A DNA stretch of 31,149 nucleotides, taken from an uncultured Methanobrevibacter sp. GTDB lineage: Archaea > Methanobacteriota > Methanobacteria > Methanobacteriales > Methanobacteriaceae. The stretch lies in the NCBI GenBank assembly GCA_900319985.1, contig ONQL01000032.1, positions 1-31,149 of the forward strand, given 5' to 3'. Under the pieces are notes generated by a model. That model was not told the DNA's origin and did not search any database. It was given only the letters and a program-made list of their open reading frames with translations. Positions 22,288 to 29,267 of the stretch are shown piece by piece (the first letter of the stretch is position 1; each line of letters opens with the position of its first letter). Made by a program: the position numbers and the translations under genes.

Positions 22288-23568
22288 TTGTGGATAGTGA
22301 TACATGTGAAAGACAAACGGAAGAAGATTCGCAGTTCGCTATCTACTCGAGCGTTTGCTGATTTTTACGCTGAACATGACAATATTCTAAAAGAAGGTTT
22401 AATAGCACTTTTAATTTGTGCTGTAGGAGATTTGATAGCTGGTATTATACTTGGTAAAATGACATTTTTCCTCGAAACATTTCCTGGTTTATTGGTAATT
22501 ATTCCTGGTGCCATTGGTATGAGAGGAAATATTTTTGGGTCATTTGCATCAAGATTGTCAACTAGTTTGCACATTGGTCTTATATCTCCTAAATTTAGTT
22601 TTTCTGAAGAGTTAAATAATAATATTTTTTCTTCATTTGTGCTTACACTTGTTTTATCAATATTTTTAGGTATTGTAGGTAAAATATTCTGTATTTTATT
22701 GCATTATCCGTCAATAGAGCTGATTGATTTTATTTTGATTTGTACTATTGCAGGAATTATTTCAAACTTGATTATGCTTCCAATCACAATGTTTGTTTCA
22801 TTTAAAAGTTTTGAACATGGTTGGGACCCGGACAATATAACAAGCCCAATCATTGCCGCATTCGGGGATTTATTTACCTTGCCGGCAATTATCGCTTCAA
22901 CCTTTATTTTACATGTCGTCGATATAAATTATATAGTTAAGGATATTGTTTTGGCTGTAATCGTAATTGCGGTTTTGGTTAGTTTCATTTATTGTTATCG
23001 CCGGTCAGATGAGACAAGAACCATTTTAAAGCAATCTACACCGATTTTGCTTTTATGCTCCTTTTTAGGAGGTTCAGCAGGCGGAATCTTAAACAGTTCA
23101 GTCGAAACATTGCTTACAAATCCAAGCTTGTTAACATTGATTCCTCTATTTTCAGGAGAATGTGGAAGTTTAATTAGTATTTTAGGAGCAAGATTATCTT
23201 CCGGTCTTCACTCAGGGCTTGTAGAACCATTAAGAAAACCGGAAGGGGAAGCATTACATAACTTTTTAATCTGCTTTATATTAGCTATTGTCGTTTTCCC
23301 ATTCATAGGAATTTTAGCGGAATCATCTTCATTGATGTTTGGAACAATTGGTGTTGGTTTCAACGTAATACTTCCTATCAGTACCTTATCCGGCCTTATT
23401 TTGCTTACTATTATGGTGTTTGTAGTTTATTACATTTCTACCATTTCCTATAATCATAATTTGGATCCTGACAATATAGTTATTCCAATTTCAACCAGCG
23501 TTACAGATTCTATTTCCAGCTTGATTTTGATTTCAGTTTCTCTGCTGATTCTTACTATTCTGGTCTAA
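22288..23568 (+). CDS. MgtE-like divalent cation transporter
   Basis: A membrane protein of up to 426 residues made of two related MgtE/SLC41 transmembrane halves. Each half carries the family signature: MRGNIFGSFASRLSTSLHIG (about 77-96) and GECGSLISILGARLSSGLHS (about 290-309). Each is followed by a matching HGWDPDNI or HNLDPDNI segment (about 178 and 391). It lacks the cytoplasmic N and CBS domains of bacterial MgtE, so regulation probably comes from the preceding TrkA-C protein. Mg2+ is the likely substrate, other divalent ions possible. The start is unclear: TTG 22288, GTG 22297 or GTG 22306 (AGTGAT upstream); the ATG at 22284 is out of frame. Confidence 0.88.
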   Translation: MWIVIHVKDKRKKIRSSLSTRAFADFYAEHDNILKEGLIALLICAVGDLIAGIILGKMTFFLETFPGLLVIIPGAIGMRGNIFGSFASRLSTSLHIGLISPKFSFSEELNNNIFSSFVLTLVLSIFLGIVGKIFCILLHYPSIELIDFILICTIAGIISNLIMLPITMFVSFKSFEHGWDPDNITSPIIAAFGDLFTLPAIIASTFILHVVDINYIVKDIVLAVIVIAVLVSFIYCYRRSDETRTILKQSTPILLLCSFLGGSAGGILNSSVETLLTNPSLLTLIPLFSGECGSLISILGARLSSGLHSGLVEPLRKPEGEALHNFLICFILAIVVFPFIGILAESSSLMFGTIGVGFNVILPISTLSGLILLTIMVFVVYYISTISYNHNLDPDNIVIPISTSVTDSISSLILISVSLLILTILV

Positions 23569-24431
23569 TACCATGCCTTCAGGATAAATTCGCAATTATT
23601 TGTCTTGAAATAGTCATAATTTAATTTATTTATATCGAAGCTTTTGGGAACGCTTACGAGAAAAGCCTTTGCCTGAGGCTTGTTAAAGTGAATGAAGACT
23701 ATTGCATTTGAATCGTCATAGAAATTGATTTTCTCGTTTAGATATATTTTATCACTTGTTACAAGTTCCCATGATTTATCTTTAACAAGGCGTGTTGAAC
23801 CTATAAAATAGTTTAAATTATATTTTTCATCATCATCCACCAGTAAATAATAATCTGAAGCTCTTAAATTTCCTTTAAACACTTTAAAGTAATTGCAGCT
23901 ATGGGAATTTTGGTCATGATTGAGATTGCATTTTCCCTCATTTTGAAAATCTTTAATTACATATTTTTTAAAGAAATCACATTTTACCAATCTATTGACT
24001 GAGTGAACAGTATTAGAGTTTTCACTGCTGCCTATTTTTACACTTGAAATACTACTCTCATGAGGAATTAGTTCCATGGAAGTTTTGATTTTGGAGTTAA
24101 ACAGTATTTTAGTTGCAAATTTTTCATAGTCACTTCCGAGCGCTATAAATTTTGCATATGATACGCTGTTTGGAATGACTTGTCCTTCTTCGTTTACTAT
24201 CGCAAGACCTGGAGTTCCCTTTTTGTTGACTTCCCAATTATCTGGTGTTCCAGGGTTATTGATTAAATTAACGGCTGCTTCTTCAATAAATGTTTCAATG
24301 TGTTCGTTTTCACCTTGTTTAACTATTTTTTGCGTGCTGATTTCATTTATTGAAAGGATGATTCCGACAATCATCAGAATTATTATTAATGCAATGGCTA
24401 TTTCAATTGTAATGCTTCCTTTATTATCCAT
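23565..24431 (-). CDS. pilin-like secreted protein
   Basis: A 288-residue protein with a type IV pilin-like N-terminus: short basic leader MDNKG, then SITIEIAIALIIILMIVGII. Processing after Gly5 would leave a mature chain with Glu at position 5, the key residue of class III archaeal prepilins. The large remainder is a unique, probably extracellular domain with four cysteines in its middle (CDFFKKY, KCNL, HSCNYF) that could form disulfides. The start overlaps the upstream gene by eight bases, so the two are coupled and probably form one surface structure. No pilus ATPase or prepilin peptidase is in the window, and the family is not recognised. Confidence 0.65.
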   Translation of the reverse strand: MDNKGSITIEIAIALIIILMIVGIILSINEISTQKIVKQGENEHIETFIEEAAVNLINNPGTPDNWEVNKKGTPGLAIVNEEGQVIPNSVSYAKFIALGSDYEKFATKILFNSKIKTSMELIPHESSISSVKIGSSENSNTVHSVNRLVKCDFFKKYVIKDFQNEGKCNLNHDQNSHSCNYFKVFKGNLRASDYYLLVDDDEKYNLNYFIGSTRLVKDKSWELVTSDKIYLNEKINFYDDSNAIVFIHFNKPQAKAFLVSVPKSFDINKLNYDYFKTNNCEFILKAWY

Positions 24432-25365
24432 ATATATCGCCCACCAAACCGTATTTTTTTCTATGGGAGGAATCCAATGTCAGAATGTGATGTTTTGGTG
24501 TAACAAGCTTTTCACCGTTATAATGGTCGCTGAAAACAACATGGTCCGAACAGGATAGGGATTCATTTTTTGCCATAGGTGTCTGGATAAATACCTCCAT
24601 GCCGTAATGAGGACATTTTCCCTTTCCTTCAAGCCTACACAGATAACAGCTTCCATCTGCACTTTCATGAAAATATCCCTTATCTAAGCAGTCGTCTATT
24701 ACTCCAGAATCTCCATGATGAACATATGGGTCGTATGGACATTTTTTGATATACAAAGGTGCAGTAGCTTCTATATATGATTCAGGTGATTTGAAATTAT
24801 GGATTACCATGTATCCGGCTATTGCATTTTTGTAATGGATTTGATCATCATAAGTTAAAATTCCTGATGCTATTGTAAGCTTTGCAAGGGGAAGAGGGTC
24901 CCTTAAACCTTCAATCGATGCATTTTTCTCTATAATGTTTGAGTATTTGATATTGTCCTTTTGGGCATTGATTTTAACCTTAATCAATACTTTCCAAGGG
25001 CTGTCAGTATGTTCAACGGAGACGGTTTCTGATGAAATTTTTATTCCATATTTTTTTTCATAATCACTATTGGCCTCTTTCAATCGCTTATCGAGATTCT
25101 TTTTAATCTGATTTTCACTGTTAAAAACAGGCAAACCGTTATATACCTTTTGAGTTGCTTCGGCTATTGAGTCCCTTCCAAGAACTTCCAGGTTTCTGGA
25201 GTAGTCATCAATAATATATTTGAAATTATTATTTGATTTTAATTCGACATTTTCATTTTCAATGTAATTTATACTTGTTATTATAAAAATTGATATTAAT
25301 AACAATGATAAAATCAAAATGGCAACACTTCCTACTATTATATTCCCTTTGGAGTCGATTTTCAT
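24424..25365 (-). CDS. pilin-like secreted protein, Cys-rich, partner of the next gene
   Basis: From the ATG at 25365 the protein has 313 residues. The N-terminus MKIDSKGNIIVGS precedes a 20-residue hydrophobic helix (VAILILSLLLISIFIITSI), similar to the prepilin layout of its partner but without the Glu5. The C-terminal half contains a Cys/His cluster (CPYDPYVHHGD, DCLDKGYF, CYLCRLEGKGKCPHYG) that could bind a metal or form disulfides. An upstream in-frame ATG at 25383 lies too near the TATA box TTTATAAA at 25387-25394; starting at 25365 puts the ATG about 26 bases from it, which suggests a leaderless mRNA. A 7-bp palindrome lies just upstream of the box. Confidence 0.6.
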   Translation of the reverse strand: MKIDSKGNIIVGSVAILILSLLLISIFIITSINYIENENVELKSNNNFKYIIDDYSRNLEVLGRDSIAEATQKVYNGLPVFNSENQIKKNLDKRLKEANSDYEKKYGIKISSETVSVEHTDSPWKVLIKVKINAQKDNIKYSNIIEKNASIEGLRDPLPLAKLTIASGILTYDDQIHYKNAIAGYMVIHNFKSPESYIEATAPLYIKKCPYDPYVHHGDSGVIDDCLDKGYFHESADGSCYLCRLEGKGKCPHYGMEVFIQTPMAKNESLSCSDHVVFSDHYNGEKLVTPKHHILTLDSSHRKKYGLVGDIYG

Positions 25366-25386
25366 AATATTGAAATTTGGCATGAA

Positions 25387-25394
25387 TTTATAAA
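25387..25394 (-). promoter_or_regulatory. TATA box of the pilin-like operon
   Basis: TTTATAAA is centred about 26 bases from the ATG at 25365, consistent with a leaderless transcript. The BRE side faces the palindrome at 25408-25429. Confidence 0.5.
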
Positions 25395-25407
25395 TTTATT
25401 TTCCAAG

Positions 25408-25429
25408 TGTGCAAGTGTGATTTTGCACA
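25408..25429. promoter_or_regulatory. operator-like palindrome at the pilin promoter
   Basis: TGTGCAA (25408-25414) and TTGCACA (25423-25429) form a perfect 7-bp inverted repeat with an 8-base spacer, about one and a half helical turns from the TATA box. This is a plausible site for a dimeric regulator of the pilin-like genes. Confidence 0.5.
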
Positions 25430-25537
25430 ATTCTGTATTACCAATTTAAAAAATAAGGAAAAATAGTAATAAAAAAAATAGTTATTTATATTATCGATTA
25501 GAAACTATACTTATTAGAAAATATATGGAGGATTTAC

Positions 25538-25936
25538 ATGTCAGATACTGTAAGAACATGGCGTCATATACAACAAAGATATAATCTTATAGGTACTAAA
25601 TGTACCACCTGCGGAGAATTATTCTTCCCATCCCGTGTAGTTTGTCCTAACTGTAGAAGAAAAGGTAATCTCGAACCTTTCCAATTTTCAGGAAAAGGTA
25701 AAATTTACACATTTTCAGTAATCAGGTCAGCACCAGACAACTTTAAAAAATCAGCTCCTTATGCTGTAGCTGTAATTGAACTTGAAGAAGGTGCTAAATT
25801 GACTTCACAACTCGTAGATTGTGATGTTGAAGATCTTGAAATAGGTGACGATGTAGAAATGGTATTCAGAAGAATCAGAGAAGATGGAGAGGATGGAGTA
25901 ATCTCCTATGGATACAAATTCAAAGTTATCAAATAA
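25538..25936 (+). CDS. DUF35 zinc-ribbon OB-fold protein
   Basis: A 132-residue protein with an N-terminal helix (TVRTWRHIQQRYNLIG), a rubredoxin-like zinc ribbon CTTCGELFFPSRVVCPNC (Cys23, 26, 37, 40), and a C-terminal OB fold (about 55-130). This is the DUF35 family. In methanogens such a protein bridges acetyl-CoA thiolase and HMG-CoA synthase so that acetoacetyl-CoA is passed along in the mevalonate pathway. Neither partner gene is in the window, so that role is inferred. The start has a strong GGAGG six bases upstream. The frameshifted chelatase gene begins inside its 3' end. Confidence 0.9.
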   Translation: MSDTVRTWRHIQQRYNLIGTKCTTCGELFFPSRVVCPNCRRKGNLEPFQFSGKGKIYTFSVIRSAPDNFKKSAPYAVAVIELEEGAKLTSQLVDCDVEDLEIGDDVEMVFRRIREDGEDGVISYGYKFKVIK

Positions 25937-25982
25937 TACTGCTGTTATTTTAGTAAGTCATGGAAGAGGAAGTATTTATTGA
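25908..25982 (+). pseudogene. orphaned 5' end of the two-domain CbiX gene
   Basis: ATG 25908, with GGAG at 25895-25898, opens a frame reading MDTNSKLSNNTAVILVSHG, the expected N-terminal strand and catalytic His of a sirohydrochlorin chelatase. After HG it reads RGSIY and stops at 25980-25982. The expected continuation (EEVFIEIKEKF) is one frame over, starting at 25966. The SR...G codons that normally follow HG are missing. A deletion of about 17 bases explains this. Confidence 0.75.
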
Positions 25983-26799
25983 AATAAAGGAAAAGTTTAT
26001 CAAAAAAACAGGCCTTACAACTGAAATAGGATACATGAAAGTGTCTGAACCCACAATTGCAGGTGCTGTGGAGATTTTAAAAGAGGAAACTGACGATTTA
26101 CAAAGAATCATTGCGCTTCCCGTATTTTTAGCTCCAGGTATTCATACTAACATTGACATTCCTCAATTGTTGGGTCTTGAACCTTTGGAAGTTGACCCAA
26201 GATGTCCTGATGGAAACTATCCGCCTGAACATTACCTCTCAATTGCCGACGATGTTGACTTTGATGGTGAAATTGAGCTATTGAGTTCCATCGGACCAAG
26301 GGATAAGCTTTTGGATATTATCGATAAAAGAATCAATGAAGCTTTAGCTGAATCCAAGTTGGATGACAGTGCAAAAACTGGAATTTTACTTGTAACTCAC
26401 GGTTCCAGATTGAATTACAATAAAGAATTTGCTACTGCGCTGTATAATAAATTCGAAAAGACTTGCGAATATCCGTCAAGTTTCGGATTCATGGAACTAT
26501 GCGGTCCAAGCATTCCTGAATCTATCAATAAACTAGTAGATGAAAATGATTTGGAAAGATTGGTGGTTGTACCGGTCTTTATTGCTCCTGGAATGCATAC
26601 AACTCATGATATTCCACACATTTTAGGATTTTTGGATGAACATGAGCACTCACATTCCCATTCCCACAGTCATGGTCATGACCACAGTCACGATTTGACT
26701 CCTGTGGAGTTTGACGGGGAAATATTATATCCGGAACCTATTAAAGCGGATGATATCTTGATTGATATTTTAGTTGATATGGTAAATGAAAAACTGTAG
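25960..26799 (+). CDS. two-domain sirohydrochlorin chelatase (CbiX-like), N-terminus lost by frameshift
   Basis: The remaining 279-codon frame contains two CbiX-type chelatase domains, which insert Co or Ni into sirohydrochlorin for B12 or F430. Domain 1 (1-125) keeps the second catalytic region FLAPGIHTNIDIPQLLG but has lost its first strand and the HGSR His; these are encoded in another frame from 25908. Domain 2 (about 138-279) is complete, with LVTHGSRLNYNKEF and FIAPGMHTTHDIPHILG, followed by a His-rich loop HEHSHSHSHSHGHDHSHD. Translation could restart at ATG 25960, but that start has no ribosome binding site. The gene is either decaying or makes a one-site enzyme. An intact short chelatase follows at 26887. 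Confidence 0.7.
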   Translation: MEEEVFIEIKEKFIKKTGLTTEIGYMKVSEPTIAGAVEILKEETDDLQRIIALPVFLAPGIHTNIDIPQLLGLEPLEVDPRCPDGNYPPEHYLSIADDVDFDGEIELLSSIGPRDKLLDIIDKRINEALAESKLDDSAKTGILLVTHGSRLNYNKEFATALYNKFEKTCEYPSSFGFMELCGPSIPESINKLVDENDLERLVVVPVFIAPGMHTTHDIPHILGFLDEHEHSHSHSHSHGHDHSHDLTPVEFDGEILYPEPIKADDILIDILVDMVNEKL

Positions 26800-26813
26800 T
26801 TGTTTTTCATATA

Positions 26814-26832
26814 TTTTTTTGAAAAATTTTTT
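26814..26832 (+). terminator. T-run terminator after the two-domain CbiX gene
   Basis: Two T-runs (26814-26820 and 26827-26832) follow the stop codon at 26797-26799. The next gene has its own ribosome binding site. Confidence 0.45.
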
Positions 26833-26886
26833 ATTAAAGATAACTTTATTGAATTTAACTTAAAACTTAATAATGGATGAATAATT

Positions 26887-27372
26887 ATGTCTGATAAAAA
26901 AACAGGAATTTTATTATTATCCCATGGGTCTAGATTAGACGATGGTGAAGAAGTAATCAAAGCTTATAAGGAAATGTATACCGAAGAATTTCCAGACATG
27001 CCAGTGGAATATGGATTCATGGAAATTAGAAAACCGGGCATACCTGAAACAATCAACAAATTAACCAGTGAAAATGATTTGGAAAAAATCGTTGTAGTGC
27101 CGGTTTTCGTTGCTCACGGATTACATACCAAAAGGGACATACCTGAACTGTTAGGTATTGAAAGCGATTTTGATGCTGAAGCGGTATCCGGTCATCATCA
27201 CCATCATCACGGTCATGACCATGGACATGACCACGGGCATCATCATCACCATCATCACGACCATGATGAGGAAACATTTGAGTTTGATGGTGAAATCGTA
27301 TTGACAGACCCATTAGGCATTGATACACGTTTATACGAAATTATTAAAGATAGAGTTTCAGATAATTTATAA
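26887..27372 (+). CDS. cfbA: short sirohydrochlorin cobalto/nickelochelatase
   Basis: A single-domain CbiX/CfbA enzyme that acts as a homodimer and inserts Ni2+ (F430) or Co2+ (B12) into sirohydrochlorin. The 161-residue protein has LLLSHGSRLDDGEE with catalytic His13 and VFVAHGLHTKRDIPELLG with His80, matching the two active-site histidines of archaeal short chelatases. Residues 103-126 form an inserted loop made almost only of His, Asp and Gly, likely a Ni/Co store or delivery site; it accounts for the extra length over the usual 130-145. GGATGA lies upstream of the start. A T-run at 27391-27398 follows. It is the close paralogue of the preceding damaged gene. Confidence 0.9.
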   Translation: MSDKKTGILLLSHGSRLDDGEEVIKAYKEMYTEEFPDMPVEYGFMEIRKPGIPETINKLTSENDLEKIVVVPVFVAHGLHTKRDIPELLGIESDFDAEAVSGHHHHHHGHDHGHDHGHHHHHHHDHDEETFEFDGEIVLTDPLGIDTRLYEIIKDRVSDNL

Positions 27373-27390
27373 TTCTGAAACACTTTCAAC

Positions 27391-27398
27391 TTTTTTTT
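27391..27398 (+). terminator. T-run terminator after cfbA
   Basis: Eight Ts follow the cfbA stop by about 18 bases and end just before the thiL TATA box, separating the two transcripts. Confidence 0.5.
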
Positions 27399-27405
27399 CT
27401 TAAAA

Positions 27406-27413
27406 TTTATTTA
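27406..27413 (+). promoter_or_regulatory. TATA box of thiL
   Basis: TTTATTTA is centred about 26 bases before ATG 27436. No ribosome binding site is present, so the thiL mRNA is probably leaderless. Confidence 0.45.
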
Positions 27414-27435
27414 TTTTAAAATTTATACTAATATC

Positions 27436-28359
27436 ATGTCTCTTAAAGTCTCTGATATTGGTGAAAAGGAACTGGTGAGATACATTATTTCTCATTCCAG
27501 GCACATTACTCCCGATGACACAGCCATTACTCAATTAGATTCTACAAATTTAATTTCCACTTGTGACATGTTGATTCAATCCAGACATTTTCCGGATAAT
27601 ATGTCTTATTTTGACATGGGATTTAAATCTGTCACGGTTAATGTGAGTGATCTTGCATCAATGGGTGCTGAACCATTGGGATTTTTATTGTCAATAGCTA
27701 TTCCAAAGGATATGAGTTTAGATGCTTTCAAAGAAATTATTGATGGAGTTTTAAAGGCATGTGACCATTATTCAATTCCCCTGATAGGGGGCGATACAAA
27801 TGAAGCATCTGAGATTATTATTTCAGGAACTGCTTTGGGATTGTGCGATAAGCCGTTAATGAAGGATACCTACAACATTGGAGATTTGATTGCCATTACT
27901 GGAGATATTGGTCTGGCCGCTTTGGGATTTGAATTGGATACTTTTGACAATATTTATGTTAAAAGCGTCTTAAAACCAAAAGCAAGGATTGATGAAGGGT
28001 TAATTTTAAAAGATTTTGCGACATCCGCTACGGATATTACAGACGGTCTTGCTAGTGAGCTCTATGAAATCAAAAAGGATGATTATGGCTTTATGATTTA
28101 TGAAGAAATGCTGAATATTTCCGATGAGTATAAGTCATTGGCCGGTGAGCTAAATTTGGATTATTTGGATTTGATATTGCATGTTGGCGAAGATTTTGAA
28201 TTGTTGTTCACCGTTTCAAAAGATGATTTAGAAAAACTGCCGATTGATTACAAAGTAATTGGTGAGGTAACGGATTCCGATGTGGTGGAGCTTACCTTGG
28301 AAAATGGATTTGTTGAAAGAATTGAAAATAAGGGTTATGAGCATTATGTTAGTGAATAA
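27436..28359 (+). CDS. thiL: thiamine-monophosphate kinase
   Basis: ThiL phosphorylates thiamine monophosphate to the cofactor thiamine diphosphate with ATP. The 307-residue protein has the PurM/ThiL layout: PDDTAI (26-31) for metal binding, FDMGFKSVTVNVSDLASMGA, LIGGDTNEAS (the ATP/Mg site), ITGDIGLAALG, and the C-terminal TDITDGLASELYEI and VGEDFELLFTV. The start at 27436 lies about 26 bases from a TATA box and lacks a ribosome binding site. The following radical SAM gene overlaps its end by 14 bases. Confidence 0.94.
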   Translation: MSLKVSDIGEKELVRYIISHSRHITPDDTAITQLDSTNLISTCDMLIQSRHFPDNMSYFDMGFKSVTVNVSDLASMGAEPLGFLLSIAIPKDMSLDAFKEIIDGVLKACDHYSIPLIGGDTNEASEIIISGTALGLCDKPLMKDTYNIGDLIAITGDIGLAALGFELDTFDNIYVKSVLKPKARIDEGLILKDFATSATDITDGLASELYEIKKDDYGFMIYEEMLNISDEYKSLAGELNLDYLDLILHVGEDFELLFTVSKDDLEKLPIDYKVIGEVTDSDVVELTLENGFVERIENKGYEHYVSE

Positions 28360-29218
28360 TGATTTGTATAAAAAAAGTTCCAAGACACAAAAAATTCGCT
28401 GTGAGATTTGTGCAAACTACTGTAAAATAGCTGAAGGCAATGTTGGAATATGTAAACAACACAAAAACATTAACGGTGAGCTATTTGATGAGTCTTATGG
28501 TATTGTTTCATCACTTTCACCGGATCCTGTTGAAAAAAAGCCTTTGAATCAATTTTTACCCGGCACATTTACATACTCAATCGGAGGTTTTGGATGCAAC
28601 ATGACATGTTTGCATTGTCAGAACTATATGATATCACATGAATATGACATTAATTCAAGAGGTATTAAAATAACACCGGAAGCGATTGTGGAAAATGCAC
28701 TTAATTATAATTGCAAGTCAATTGCTTGGACCTATAATGAACCTACGATACACTTACCCTTCTCCAAAAAAACTTCACTGCTTGCAAGGCAAAAAAAGTT
28801 GAAGGTAATCTATGTAAGCAACGGGTATTATTCCGGAAAGTCACTTGAAGAGGTTTTGACATTTGTCGATGCATTCAACATAGACTTGAAATCCATGTCT
28901 AGTGATTTCTACAAAAAAGTATGTGGTGCGGACTTGGATGTGGTTTTGGATAATCTAAGAAGAATATATCTGGAAGGAAAACACCTTGAAATCACTAACT
29001 TAATCATTAATGATTATAATGATTCAATTGAAGAGATTACACAGCTGTGTGATTTTGTAGTAAATGAACTTGGTCCTGAAGTTCCACTTCATTTTTCAAG
29101 GGCGTTTCCTTATTACAAAATGAATGATATTTCCCCGACAAGACCTGAAATTCTGTTTAAGGCAAAAGAAATTGCTGAGGAAAAAGGAATTGAAAACGTT
29201 TATTTGGGTAATATTTAA
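28346..29218 (+). CDS. AmmeMemoRadiSam system radical SAM enzyme
   Basis: A 290-residue radical SAM protein related to pyruvate formate-lyase activating enzymes, of the type found with AMMECR1 and Memo proteins. The cluster motif is GCNMTCLHCQN (CxxxCxxC). An N-terminal Cys-rich part (CEICANYC, GICKQH) may hold another metal site. Other family segments are SPDPVEKKPLNQFLPGT, AWTYNEPTIHL, FNIDLKSMSSDFYKKV, and the C-terminal PLHFSRAFPYYKM. The reaction of this family is not settled to my knowledge. The open frame extends upstream to 28280, but ATG 28346 (AAGGG upstream at 28330-28334) gives a 14-base overlap with thiL and a family-like N-terminus. AMMECR1 and Memo genes are not in the window. 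Confidence 0.85.
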   Translation: MLVNNDLYKKSSKTQKIRCEICANYCKIAEGNVGICKQHKNINGELFDESYGIVSSLSPDPVEKKPLNQFLPGTFTYSIGGFGCNMTCLHCQNYMISHEYDINSRGIKITPEAIVENALNYNCKSIAWTYNEPTIHLPFSKKTSLLARQKKLKVIYVSNGYYSGKSLEEVLTFVDAFNIDLKSMSSDFYKKVCGADLDVVLDNLRRIYLEGKHLEITNLIINDYNDSIEEITQLCDFVVNELGPEVPLHFSRAFPYYKMNDISPTRPEILFKAKEIAEEKGIENVYLGNI

Positions 29219-29241
29219 TTTTTTAAAAAAAGTAAAGTTGA

Positions 29242-29267
29242 AGTTAGTTTATTCACCAAAACTAACT
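29242..29267. terminator. hairpin over the ubiD stop at a convergent junction
   Basis: AGTTAGTTT (29242-29250) pairs perfectly with AAACTAACT (29259-29267) around ATTCACCA, covering the last codons and stop of the minus-strand gene (29249-29251). T- and A-runs at 29219-29230 lie between it and the radical SAM gene and can serve both strands. Confidence 0.55.

Noticed and set aside
25401..25420. CCAAGTGTGCAAGTGTG resembling ORB elements
   Set aside because: The match to the mini-ORB is partial, there is no array, and the site is better described as a promoter palindrome.
25959..25982. Programmed ribosomal frameshift in the two-domain chelatase
   Set aside because: There is no slippery heptamer or downstream pseudoknot, and the conserved SRxxxG codons are missing altogether, so a deletion explains the data better.
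27053..27328. Minus-strand frame rich in His, Asp and Arg opposite cfbA
   Set aside because: It is the antisense reading of the His-rich repeat and has no ribosome binding site or family features.
28280..28345. Longer start for the radical SAM gene
   Set aside because: It would overlap thiL by 80 bases and lacks a family-like sequence. ATG 28346 gives a normal short overlap.
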